From positions 1 to 39,818 of IMG/VR virus record IMGVR_UViG_3300048813_000063: 39,818 nucleotides of DNA; one strand, given 5' to 3'. The notes beneath the pieces were generated by a model. The model did not search any database, was not told where the DNA came from, and was given only the letters and a program-made list of their open reading frames with translations. Source of the DNA: a virus. Made by a program: the position numbers and the translations under genes. Below, in pieces: positions 8,286 through 16,308 of this stretch; position 1 is the stretch's first letter, and the number at the start of each line of letters is the position of its first letter.

Positions 8286-8399
8286 CGTGCTAACCGCCTC
8301 TCGACGGATGACGCATCGCGGTCGCGTCGCGAGTGCGGCAGACGCCAAACGGCACATCAGTCCGCGTCGCGGCCTGATCGCTGGCAAGATGCGTCATCA
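8286..8399. repeat. Intergenic palindromic element, copy A
   Basis: This stretch fills the whole gap between the spike stop and the gp46 start. Its ends are inverted repeats ATGACGCATC (8312-8321) and GATGCGTCAT (8388-8397). It shares GTGCTAACCGCC, CGACGGATGACGCATC, TCGCGAGTGCGG, GACGCCAAACGG and CGCGGCC.GATCG with copy B 17 kb away, allowing mismatches and one central indel. Internal GC-rich inverted segments suggest a folded RNA. Confidence 0.8.
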
Positions 8400-8957
8400 G
8401 GTGCTGGCCGTAGGCGCGGTGGTGCCCGCGGCAGCGGTGCCCTCGCCGTGCTTGTGCGTCTGCAAACCGACTTGGTCGGCGCCGCCATAGCCCGCGATGA
8501 CCGCGCCGGTGACGTGCAGATCGCCGGCAATCGTCATGGGGTTGCCCGCGCAGGCAACCGAGGGACCGCCGGCGGTCAGCCAGACATAGGCGCCCCGGAG
8601 GTCGTAAAGCGCGGAATCGCCCACGCCGAGGTTCCGCAGCCGATAGGTCTGGTGACCGCCGGCGATCGCCAGGGACTTCGCCCGGTCGCCGTCGAGGAAA
8701 GCCAGATGCAGGTCGGTGCCGATCGGCGGCGAGCCGGTGACGCCGAACCCATAGAGCAGCGGGATGTTGTCGCGCGTGGACAGCGCATCGAGCTGCGCCT
8801 GCACCGTCTGCACCGGCCCGGTGTCGTTCACCGTCAGCGTCGTGCGGGCAAGCGCGAACGGTGCGCCACGGCGCAGCATCAGCGCACTCACCTGCCGCTC
8901 CAGCATGACAACCTGGCGCGCCAGCATGGCGACGGTTGCTTCGAGAGATGTGGACAT
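8397..8957 (-). CDS. Central spike, Mu gp45/gpV-like baseplate protein
   Basis: The 186-residue product is the membrane-piercing spike. An N-terminal helix (TVAMLARQVVMLERQVSAL) is followed by an OB-like domain with the conserved pattern TVQAQLDA...NIPLLYGFGVTGSPPIGTDLHLAFLDGD, then beta-rich repeats (AGNPMTIAGDLHVTGAVIA). The C-terminal HKH in QTHKHGEG matches the His-x-His motif that binds an iron ion at the tip of Mu gp45 and P2 gpV. Start ATG at 8957 with GGAG about six bases upstream; it follows the hub gene directly, as in Mu. Confidence 0.9.
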   Translation of the reverse strand: MSTSLEATVAMLARQVVMLERQVSALMLRRGAPFALARTTLTVNDTGPVQTVQAQLDALSTRDNIPLLYGFGVTGSPPIGTDLHLAFLDGDRAKSLAIAGGHQTYRLRNLGVGDSALYDLRGAYVWLTAGGPSVACAGNPMTIAGDLHVTGAVIAGYGGADQVGLQTHKHGEGTAAAGTTAPTAST

Positions 8958-8971
8958 TCAGGCTCCGGCCG

Positions 8972-10144
8972 CTAAGGCGGCGTGTTGGTGGACGGCGGCG
9001 CGGGGGCTTGCGAGGTCTGCGGCGCGTTCGCCAGCTCCGCGTCGAACAGGTTCAACGGGTTCGGCTCGGGGCTGAACGCATCGGGCGGCATCAGGATCAG
9101 GTCGGTGTGCGTGCCGCTCATGTCCTTGCGAAAGGACAGCGAGCCGATGATCCACGTCGCGTTGGAAATGTCGGCCGCCGGCGCGTCGATCGTCGCCAGC
9201 CAGTTCGGCGTCCAGAGGTTGCCGCTGCTGTCGCGCCAGCTATCGCAGGTGATAGACGCGCCCTGGCTCCGGCCGATGCGCCGGGCCTTTTCCCAATTCG
9301 CGCGCTGCTTGGCGATGGCGTCGTTGTCGATCGTCTGCTGCCCGGCCGGGGTCGGCGCGATCTGTTCGGAGACAATGATGCGCAGCCGGTATTCGCCCAG
9401 CGTGTCGTCCAGGATGGTTGCCCGGCGATTGGCCAGGCCGCCCAGGTCGGCGGTTTGGTCGACGCCTGAGTAGACCACCACGTATGTCGAGAACCGGCCA
9501 TCGACAGACCGCTCCCCGTTGATCGCCTCGACGTTGCCCGGGAGGGTAAAGCCGGAGGCGTGCTGCGAGGTTCCAATGCGATCCAGCACGAGTCTGCCGA
9601 ACACGTCCTCGTAGACCAGGTAACCGGCGTAGCGCGCCACGCTCTCGATGATCTGGTAAGGCGTCTCGCCCAGCGGCACCTGAAACGACGGGATCGCGAT
9701 GCCAAGGTCGGCGACGGCCGAGCGGGCTGTGATGCCGTACGCCTTGCAGAGCTTGGCCGCCACGTCGAGCGCGTTCGCCCCGTTGATCTGCCCGCCGCGG
9801 ATGCCCGGATCGTTCAGCAGATCGGCCGAGCAATCGACCAGGTTGCGGGTGATGCCGCGGCCCGAGAGGGTGACCTGGTGGTTGCGCGCGTCGATCGGGA
9901 TGGAGCGGCGGTCGATTTTCCCGGTGATGACGAGGTCGGACCCGATATAGATCAGGCACGACTGCCCCGGCCGCGTCCCCGCCAACGCCGCGCCTTGCAG
10001 GAACTCGGCACTTGCGCTTAGCGTCCAATTGTTCGGCATCGACTCACAGGACCGGCTGATGCTCACGTTCTGCCAGCCGACGAAGCGATTGGAGCCGACC
10101 TGGATGGTCACGTCATCCGGGCCGGAGCCGAGAGAAGCCGCCAC
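8972..10144 (-). CDS. Baseplate hub, Mu gp44 (gpP)-like
   Basis: This 390-residue protein carries the two beta domains of the hub family: VTIQVGSNRFVGWQNVSISRSCESMPNNWTL at the start, GKIDRRSIPIDARNHQVTLSGRGITRNLVDCSA near residue 80-110, and PYQIIESVARYAGYLVYEDVFGRLVL near 165-190, all typical of Mu gp44. The hub caps the tail tube and holds the spike. GTG start at 10144, with GGAG nine bases upstream. A Pro-rich tail (QAPAPPSTNTPP) is unusual but harmless. It is the first late gene downstream of the accessory insert, so how late transcription crosses that insert is an open point. Confidence 0.9.
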   Translation of the reverse strand: MAASLGSGPDDVTIQVGSNRFVGWQNVSISRSCESMPNNWTLSASAEFLQGAALAGTRPGQSCLIYIGSDLVITGKIDRRSIPIDARNHQVTLSGRGITRNLVDCSADLLNDPGIRGGQINGANALDVAAKLCKAYGITARSAVADLGIAIPSFQVPLGETPYQIIESVARYAGYLVYEDVFGRLVLDRIGTSQHASGFTLPGNVEAINGERSVDGRFSTYVVVYSGVDQTADLGGLANRRATILDDTLGEYRLRIIVSEQIAPTPAGQQTIDNDAIAKQRANWEKARRIGRSQGASITCDSWRDSSGNLWTPNWLATIDAPAADISNATWIIGSLSFRKDMSGTHTDLILMPPDAFSPEPNPLNLFDAELANAPQTSQAPAPPSTNTPP

Positions 10145-10420
10145 AGTTTATCGCTCCGTCGCATTGGGGGGATTGTGCCGGCGCCGCGGCCTTCCCGGCC
10201 GCAAGGATGGCAAGTGCACAGTTCGGTCTCGCGGCCGTCGCCAGGACGATCGGTGTGAGAATCGTCAGAGCGTAGTGATCGATGGTCTCTGGGATGATTT
10301 CCCGGAACAAATCCTATGGCGGGCTGGGAATGCCGTTCGACCCAAGGGACATAAACCGGCGACGGTTGGCTGTGATCTTTGCCACCTCGTCCGAATGGGC
10401 GTTGGAAGGGAGCTAACCCG

Positions 10421-11509
10421 ATGCTGAAAAGGAACCAGTGGACGTTAGGTGAGCGCCATCATGTGATACCTCCTCTGCCGGAGGGCATCAGAGGCGTATG
10501 GGGTTGTAGCTTGCAACGCACCACTTTCGATCCGTCGATAGGTCAGGAAGTTCACGCCGTATATACAGAAGAACCTGACCAAGCGGGAGAATTCACTGAT
10601 ATTTCTCCGTTCAATATGCTTGTTCACAAGGGACTGGTACGCACGCCGTATGGTGTGGTTGCCTTCTTGATATGGCAGATAGCGATGGGAACCCCCCAGC
10701 AGGTTGCCGTTGAGCAGTACCTGAATCCGCACAACGTGAAGGCGCTGAGGCTTGTGTCAGACGCCGCAAATCAAACGCATTTCAAACTTCTTGTAGTCAA
10801 CAACCAGACTTCGGAAGTGACTGCGTTCATCGACTTTGAGAATGTGTTTAGATTTGACGAATTAGCGTCAGCCATGGTCTTGGCTATCGGGCACGAACCA
10901 GAGGGAGAATTTGACGCTGCGATGAGGCATGTAATGGACACCATGACTGTAGACCAACTTATTGCTCTTTCCTCTCAAGATGAATCAAGCCCCACATCCG
11001 AAGATGGGTCGTCTGCGTCAGACAGACTCATTGGTGAGCCGTTGATTATAGTGGTCTCCCGAGAGGAGGTCGAGGGGCGAGTTCCGGCAACATCGCTGAA
11101 AGCCTTGGTGGAATGTCTGTCACCACCAGACCGAGCACGTCAACTTTGCGGAAAACTCGACATCGCATTCCATGGATATAACAATGATCGACGAGAACTT
11201 TTCGAAATACCAGAGGTCCGAAACTTCGTGAGCAAGTTAGACGACCAATTTCCCTTTTGGTTGTTTTTCCTGACAAAGAGCGGATTGGGTCTTCAATGTA
11301 TCATGCTGTGCATGATGCCGCCCTTTTTGACCGAGGCGGCTCGGCGGACTGTGCATCCTCAACGCTTAGATGATCTCCTTAATACGAGGTGGTTTCCAGC
11401 AATGAATCATATGTGCGAGATGGTCGGATTCTCGGAAGAGAAGATTGAAGCTCTTACAGAGGAGGCGGTTGACTATTTCGTGAACGGCCCATCTACCCAC
11501 CGGACCTAA
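10421..11509 (+). CDS. Accessory (moron-like) protein with a CRR6-like C-terminal region
   Basis: A 362-residue plus-strand protein embedded in a minus-strand structural operon, with visibly lower GC (about half) than its neighbours, which suggests separate acquisition. ATG at 10421 has GGAAGGGAG upstream. Residues 1-170 form an unrecognised domain; an acidic/Ser linker (SSQDESSPTSEDGSSASD) follows. The C-terminal part contains IAFHGYNNDRRELFEIPEVR and FPFWLFFL, resembling bacterial proteins named for the chlororespiratory reduction 6 domain. That name implies no known role here. A role in superinfection exclusion or host benefit is an inference from its place. The 276 bases upstream, to the hub start, contain no convincing gene. 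Confidence 0.75.
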   Translation: MLKRNQWTLGERHHVIPPLPEGIRGVWGCSLQRTTFDPSIGQEVHAVYTEEPDQAGEFTDISPFNMLVHKGLVRTPYGVVAFLIWQIAMGTPQQVAVEQYLNPHNVKALRLVSDAANQTHFKLLVVNNQTSEVTAFIDFENVFRFDELASAMVLAIGHEPEGEFDAAMRHVMDTMTVDQLIALSSQDESSPTSEDGSSASDRLIGEPLIIVVSREEVEGRVPATSLKALVECLSPPDRARQLCGKLDIAFHGYNNDRRELFEIPEVRNFVSKLDDQFPFWLFFLTKSGLGLQCIMLCMMPPFLTEAARRTVHPQRLDDLLNTRWFPAMNHMCEMVGFSEEKIEALTEEAVDYFVNGPSTHRT

Positions 11510-11635
11510 TTATGTTCAACGTCCGGGGACAGAGAGGGGTGGTTGTTGATTCAAACAGCCCGCCACGCTACTCCCAGCCCCAGTTGGTAGAATGCGGGAC
11601 CACAAACCCCGGCGTCGGTGGACCGATCGTGCCCC

Positions 11636-11854
11636 CTACCTGCGCGGCTTGGTGCGAGATCCTCGCGCGGTCGCCGGCTTCTTGGCCGGGGTCGGCTTTC
11701 GCTCGGCCACCTCCAGGCCCATCACCACCAGCTCGCGGAGGGCAGCGGACTCGCTCTCCAGGAACTGGGCGAAGCGGTAGGCGGTGACGCGCTTCCACAG
11801 GTCGTCGTCAAGCCCGACTTGTCTGCGGTTCGGTGCGGTTGCTGGTCTGCCCAT
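11636..11854 (-). CDS. Small ribbon-helix-helix-like DNA-binding protein
   Basis: The 72-residue protein has the length and layout of a ribbon-helix-helix repressor: RRQVGLDDDLWKRVTAYRFAQFLESESAALRELVVMGLE reads as a beta strand, helix, turn and helix, followed by a basic Lys/Pro/Ala/Arg tail (residues 50-72). It lies divergent to the gene at 11959, and a near-perfect 17-bp palindrome sits between them, as expected for an autoregulated repressor. Partner genes are not recognised. It could be a plasmid-type CopG relative carried with the accessory insert. Confidence 0.65.
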   Translation of the reverse strand: MGRPATAPNRRQVGLDDDLWKRVTAYRFAQFLESESAALRELVVMGLEVAERKPTPAKKPATARGSRTKPRR

Positions 11855-11885
11855 GTGCGTCGCCTAGCACGGGAAATCCGGGTTT

Positions 11886-11902
11886 ACAAGTAATTTACTT
11901 GT
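11886..11902. promoter_or_regulatory. Palindromic operator candidate
   Basis: ACAAGTAA and TTACTTGT form 8-base arms around a single T, in an AT-rich divergent intergenic region between the ribbon-helix-helix gene and the gene at 11959. The surrounding bases (TTGTGG at 11899 and TGCAAT at 11922, 17 apart) could give a weak rightward promoter overlapping the palindrome. Binding by the adjacent repressor is inferred. Confidence 0.5.
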
Positions 11903-11958
11903 GGCATTGTAGTTGCTTTTATGCAATAGTAAGTCATTGAAAAACGGGACGCGCCTCA

Positions 11959-12264
11959 ATGACCAGGTCCGCCTTTATCCAATTCTCCGCCAGCGAAAAC
12001 AGGTTCACCAGCGAGGCCGTCGAATACCGGGTCGAGGCCTGGGGCGACACTCCGATCGGGCAACTCTTCGCCTCGATCCGCACCAAGCTGCGCCGCAGGA
12101 AGGCAGGCCGCGTTCGCCTCTCCGACCCGGAGATTGGCGAGCTGGTCTGGCTGCTCGACAACGTGATCCACCACAAATATCCGGCCGACACGCTCCGCGC
12201 CTTCAAGCGAACCCTCGCCAAACTGCGCGGCGCCGTGCTGACCGAGGACGCGCCAGTCAGGTGA
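11959..12264 (+). CDS. Hypothetical protein of the accessory insert
   Basis: A 101-residue protein I do not recognise. It is mostly helical, with a basic stretch RTKLRRRKAGRVRLSD in the middle, then WLLDNVIHHKYPADTLRAFKRTLAKL. It is divergent from the ribbon-helix-helix gene across 104 bases and ends convergent with the FN3 tail gene, their last eight bases overlapping. Protein-like composition and the regulatory-looking leader argue that it is real. It may be the regulated partner of the small repressor. Confidence 0.55.
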   Translation: MTRSAFIQFSASENRFTSEAVEYRVEAWGDTPIGQLFASIRTKLRRRKAGRVRLSDPEIGELVWLLDNVIHHKYPADTLRAFKRTLAKLRGAVLTEDAPVR

Positions 12265-12979
12265 TGGTGAAGGCGACCACAGCGCCGCCCTGCCACGGCT
12301 GCGTGTACTGAACCGCGCTCGCGACGATGGTGCCGCCGGCGTTCGTTTCGACCGACCAGAAGTAGTAGGTTCCCGCGGTCGCCGGGGTCGGCACGCCGTA
12401 CGCATACCAATAATTGTGACCGCTGTTTGAAATCTGACCCTGCGCGATCGTCATCCCTGAGATCGACGTTGGCGCGACCGTCGATGACGTGCTCCATCCG
12501 AAATAGACGTTGGCCGGAACGGTGTGGCTGCCATCGCTGGACGATGAACCATCGTCGGCGTTGGCGTTGCACGTTGAAGCGTGCGCGTAGCTGGTGCCGC
12601 TGCCATAGGGCTGAAAGCCGCTGCCCATCGCGTAGTTGTACGTCGAGGTCGTGCTACTGCCAGACCAGGACCCGGGTGAGGATGGCGAGGCGTTGGTGGC
12701 CTGCACCTGCACATCATACGACGTGCCGGCGGTAAGTCCGGTGATGCCGAACGGGCTGGTGACACCGCTGACCGTTGTCCAGGAGTTCGCCGCGTGAACG
12801 CTGTAGCGCAGATTGTAGCCGGTCGCGGTGCCGCCGCTGCTTGGCGCGGTCCAGGTCGCGGTCAGGCCGGTGTTGCCGGTCACCGCGACCACGCTGCTGA
12901 TCACCGGCACGCCGGGCGCGGCGATCACCGCGGCGGCGGCGGACAGGTGCCCCAGCAGCAGGTTCCGCAGGTGCGGCAT
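12257..12979 (-). CDS. Tail protein with one FN3 domain and shared C-terminal module
   Basis: The 240-residue product starts MPHLRNLLLGHLSAAAAVIAAP at an ATG overlapping the upstream stop (TGATG). Residues 22-110 form one fibronectin type III domain (PGVPVISSVVAVTGNT... TATWTAPSSGGTATGYNLRYSV ... ITGLTAGTSYDVQVQATNA). The C-terminal 110 residues contain FGWS, YWYAYGVPTPATAGTYYFWSVE and GGTIVASAVQYTQPWQGGA, a pattern also found at the end of the 652-residue FN3 protein. It probably decorates the tail or binds surface sugars. It is the last gene before the accessory insert. Confidence 0.75.
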   Translation of the reverse strand: MPHLRNLLLGHLSAAAAVIAAPGVPVISSVVAVTGNTGLTATWTAPSSGGTATGYNLRYSVHAANSWTTVSGVTSPFGITGLTAGTSYDVQVQATNASPSSPGSWSGSSTTSTYNYAMGSGFQPYGSGTSYAHASTCNANADDGSSSSDGSHTVPANVYFGWSTSSTVAPTSISGMTIAQGQISNSGHNYWYAYGVPTPATAGTYYFWSVETNAGGTIVASAVQYTQPWQGGAVVAFTIT

Positions 12980-13623
12980 CAGTTGCTGACCACGGGCGTC
13001 AGCGTGAAGGTCTGTCCGCTGATCGGAGTCAGTGACCCGCTCGAAGTGTATTGCAGGTCCCAATAGACGGCAGAGCCGGACGCCAGCTTTATCCACAGCG
13101 CGCTGCCGGCCGCCGGGGTGCCGACACCGGCGGCGCCGTCGCCGAACTGGCTCAGCGTGACACTCATCGAGCCAAGGTAACCCGCCGCCCCGGTCGCTAC
13201 CCCATAGGCCCCGCCGTCGCCGTTGGTATAGGTCGGCGCGGCCGACCAGAACCGCACGGCCGCGACCACGGCACCCCACCCGGTGGTGACGTTGGTCGTC
13301 AGGATGATCTCGGGGATGGCGGCGGCGCCCCCCGCGTTGGCGATGGCGAACGACGGCACAACCACCGATCCGGCCGTGGTGCTGCTGGCAATCAGTTCGT
13401 TCTGCGCATAGGCCGTGGTGTTCGCCGGCCGCGTCAGGGTCGAACTCGGTCCGGTGACCAGCGGCGACAGCGGAGCGCCAACTGGGAACGGATGCGCGGC
13501 GCTGACATCATTCCCCGCCCCGTCCTGCTGCTGCGAGCGCAGCCCGCCGCTTGGCGTGAGGCTGCCATACGTCGTGTCCCCGACCGTCAGCGACGGCGGA
13601 GCAGACGAAACGATGCCTTCCAT
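12979..13623 (-). CDS. Phage tail-associated beta-rich protein, function unknown
   Basis: A 214-residue protein with no Cys and a composition of Ser, Thr, Gly, Ala and Val typical of virion structural proteins. Residues 60-214 alternate beta strands (LTRPANTTAYAQNELIASS..., IPEIILTTNVTTGW, SALWIKLASGSAVYWDLQYT, QTFTLTPVVSN), reminiscent of jelly-roll or lectin-like domains. No family is recognised. It lies between the gpN-FN3 fusion and the small FN3 gene, overlapping the latter's start, and is part of the tail region. Confidence 0.7.
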   Translation of the reverse strand: MEGIVSSAPPSLTVGDTTYGSLTPSGGLRSQQQDGAGNDVSAAHPFPVGAPLSPLVTGPSSTLTRPANTTAYAQNELIASSTTAGSVVVPSFAIANAGGAAAIPEIILTTNVTTGWGAVVAAVRFWSAAPTYTNGDGGAYGVATGAAGYLGSMSVTLSQFGDGAAGVGTPAAGSALWIKLASGSAVYWDLQYTSSGSLTPISGQTFTLTPVVSN

Positions 13624-13661
13624 GAATTGAAATTCCCTTAGTCGCTAGGTGACGGTGCGGG

Positions 13662-16304
13662 TTAGGTGACCGTGTAGGGGCCAGCAACAAGCAGGCCGAT
13701 CGTCGCGCCACCGCTGTTCTGCGCCTCGATCCACAGGTACGAATTGCCAGCCGTCCCGACCTCAGCCGGATAACCACCCCAGAGGTTGCCGCTGTAGTTG
13801 TTCGGCGTGATCCAGCCGGAGGCCGGTTGCGTGGTGGCGGAGGTTCCGAACGCCTCTCGCATCGCGGCAGGCGTCGGCGTCGCTGTGACGTTGACGCCAG
13901 GGCCATAGCCCGGGGCAAACGGTCCCGCTGGCGAAACGTAATTCAAGGTCAGTGTGGTGGTGTAGGTCGTCCCGTTCATCGTCGCCGTGAAACTGCTCGC
14001 ACCGGCTGCATTCACTGCTGCCACCTGGAAATCATATTCCGTGGCCGAGCTAAGACCGGTGATCGTCGTCGCGGTGCCGGCAATCCCGGTCACCTGAGTC
14101 CAGGAACCGCCGACGCTCGTCACGCGATACCGGGCGGTGTAGCTGGTCGCCGCGTCATGCGTGCCGTCGATCGCCGCCGCCGACCAGGTGATGGCGATGC
14201 TCGACGTGGTGATCGCCAGCAGCGTGCCCGCCGCAAGGCCGGTGGGCACGTTCGGCGCGGCGGTCGAGGTGGTCGCGCTCGCGGAGGATGACGTTGCGGT
14301 GCCCGCACTATTGGTGGCGATCACCTGGAAATTGTAGGCCGTCGCGTGCGCCAGCCCGGTGACGCTGACCGAGGTTCCGGCGATCGGCGAGCCGAACGTC
14401 GCCCAGCCTCCGCCCGACACCAACTGGTATTGCGGCGTGTAGGTCGCTGCCGCGTTGTGCGTGCCGTCCGTGGCCGAAGCCGTCCACGACAGCGCGACTA
14501 CGCTGTAGGCCGGCGAGCCGGCAGTCGCCGCGAGGCCGGTCGGCGCGTTCGGCGGGTTGAGCGTCGTGGTGGCCGTGGCCAGGATCGACGGAGATCCAAC
14601 GCCCGAGGTGTTGCTCCCCAACACCTGGAAATCGTACGCCGTGTTGCTCGACAGGCCGGTCACCGTGAAGCCGGTCGGCGAAGGCCCAACCGTGCCCACG
14701 GTTGACCAGATGCCAGCCCCGTGCGCGCTGACCTGGACGATGTAGCCCGACGCCTGACCGCCGGTCGTCGCCGGCAACCACGACAGCACTGCGGTGCTCG
14801 CCGTCGTGCTGACCACGGCCAAGCCCAGCGGCGCGTTCGGGGAGGGAAGCTGGTAGACTCCAACGCTCGGCGCCGGCGCGATCAACGGGGCGCTCGCGCC
14901 CGCCGCCAGGTCATAGGTCGCGTTCACCGTAGGGCCGGTGCCCGAGGCAAGCGCCTGAAACGTTGTTGGGCAAAACGCCGGATGGATCGCACCCGATTCC
15001 GCCGCGATCTGATCCGACCGGCTCGCGTCGAGGTAGAGGCGGTGTGCGATCACCAGCGACGGAAGCGGGAGCTGCATGTTGACCGTCACGATGCTCGGCA
15101 GGCTGGCGCCGCGCACCGTCAGGTCCTGCACCACGGCCGAGCGTAGCGCCTTCAATGCGGTATAGCTGGCATCCTCCCCGGCATCGCCGGCAGCGGTGAT
15201 CTCGCTGTCCAGGGCCGCGGCAAGCGCCACGCGCAGCGCGGCGGCATCATCGTAGCTGCTGGGCTGGTAGGCAGCCGATGCGCGCGCCAGGCTGACCAGC
15301 GCCGCGCGTCGGCACGCCGCCGCCATCGCGTCCCGCATCGCCGCCATCGCCGCACCTATGCCCACCGTCCCGCCGGCACTGTCCGCGAACGTGAACCCGG
15401 CCAGCGCGAGCAGGACCTGCACCTGGTCGGACGGATCGGTGATCCCAGCGCGCATCGCCTCCACAAGCGCCGCCAGGGCGTCGGGCATGTCGGTGCTGGC
15501 AGAATACGAGCCAGCGGCTGCGGCGGCTCCAGACGCAGCCAGGGCCAGCGCGGCGCGCTGATTCGCGAGTTGGGCCTGGAGCGTCGCAACCGTGGTGCCG
15601 ATCGGCAGCATGGTCGAGGCCGAACCCGCGCCATAGCGGCCATAGGATGTATTGGCATCGGGCGGCGGGAGCGCCGCTGCCATGCCGACGATCGCGGTGG
15701 GATTGGCGCCTCCGGCGATCGTCGCCGCGGCGAAGTTCGCCACCACCGTCTGGCCCTCGCCAGTGACGGCCGGGCCGGCCGCGGCGGCGGGAATAGCCGT
15801 GCCGCCCAGGTCGCTGCCGGAGGCCGTCAACGCGCTGTCGGCCGCGGCAAGCACCGCGATGACCGTGGCGATGATGGTGGACGGGAAAACCGGGCTGCCG
15901 GCTTCAATGAATTGGAACGCGACCTCGATCACCCGCATCTTGTCGCGGTGGATGGCGGTCGAGGCCGAACCGACAGCCACCTTCACGGCGCCGATCGTCG
16001 GGTGGATCAGCAGCCCCGGACCCTTTGTCTCCACCGCGTTGTCGAGCAGGAGCTGCATGACCGGCGCCAGGTCGCCGATCAGGTAGCCGGAGAAGCTGTA
16101 GAGTCGCAGCGCGCGGCCCATATCCTCCGGCCAGCCGCCATCGATGTAGGGGTATTCGTGGATCGCCTGCCGCCGGCCCTTCTTGGCCTGCGCCGCGATC
16201 ACCTTGAACGGCACCCCGCGAAAGCTCGCCGTTTGCAGCAGGCCCATGAAGCCCGCGATGCTGGTCGGGGGCGCAAAGCCCGTAACACCCGTAAACCCGC
16301 TCAC
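13662..16304 (-). CDS. Mu gpN-like (DNA circularisation N) tail protein fused to three FN3 domains
   Basis: The 880-residue product begins at GTG 16304, with GGAG eight bases upstream, just past the tape-measure stop. Residues 12-110 are the DNA_circ_N domain of the Mu gpN family: GLLQTASFRGVPFKV, GRRQAIHEYPYIDGGWPEDMG, RLYSFSGYLIGD. An Ala-rich helical middle follows to about 500. Mu gpN is about 490 residues and ends there; here three fibronectin type III domains (roughly 525-800, each with a TGLxxxTxYxFQV signature) and a final strand-rich module are added. Family role: injected or tail-tip protein associated with the tape measure. The FN3 extension is the odd part and probably faces outward. 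Confidence 0.85.
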   Translation of the reverse strand: MSGFTGVTGFAPPTSIAGFMGLLQTASFRGVPFKVIAAQAKKGRRQAIHEYPYIDGGWPEDMGRALRLYSFSGYLIGDLAPVMQLLLDNAVETKGPGLLIHPTIGAVKVAVGSASTAIHRDKMRVIEVAFQFIEAGSPVFPSTIIATVIAVLAAADSALTASGSDLGGTAIPAAAAGPAVTGEGQTVVANFAAATIAGGANPTAIVGMAAALPPPDANTSYGRYGAGSASTMLPIGTTVATLQAQLANQRAALALAASGAAAAAGSYSASTDMPDALAALVEAMRAGITDPSDQVQVLLALAGFTFADSAGGTVGIGAAMAAMRDAMAAACRRAALVSLARASAAYQPSSYDDAAALRVALAAALDSEITAAGDAGEDASYTALKALRSAVVQDLTVRGASLPSIVTVNMQLPLPSLVIAHRLYLDASRSDQIAAESGAIHPAFCPTTFQALASGTGPTVNATYDLAAGASAPLIAPAPSVGVYQLPSPNAPLGLAVVSTTASTAVLSWLPATTGGQASGYIVQVSAHGAGIWSTVGTVGPSPTGFTVTGLSSNTAYDFQVLGSNTSGVGSPSILATATTTLNPPNAPTGLAATAGSPAYSVVALSWTASATDGTHNAAATYTPQYQLVSGGGWATFGSPIAGTSVSVTGLAHATAYNFQVIATNSAGTATSSSASATTSTAAPNVPTGLAAGTLLAITTSSIAITWSAAAIDGTHDAATSYTARYRVTSVGGSWTQVTGIAGTATTITGLSSATEYDFQVAAVNAAGASSFTATMNGTTYTTTLTLNYVSPAGPFAPGYGPGVNVTATPTPAAMREAFGTSATTQPASGWITPNNYSGNLWGGYPAEVGTAGNSYLWIEAQNSGGATIGLLVAGPYTVT

Positions 16305-16308
16305 AGCT

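Noticed and set aside
6627-8975. A 782-codon plus-strand open frame
   Set aside because: It is the antisense of the gp45-gp48 genes; the product is Arg/Gly/Gln-rich with no domain pattern, as is usual for shadows in GC-rich DNA.
10113-10310. A 65-codon minus-strand frame upstream of the hub, with a hydrophobic segment
   Set aside because: Starts at TTG without a ribosome site, overlaps the hub start, and ends in chance-like sequence; no support beyond being open.
11500-11526. CCGGAC/GTCCGG inverted repeat after the moron gene as a terminator
   Set aside because: Loop of 15 bases and no T tract; the stem is only six pairs, so terminator activity is not supported.
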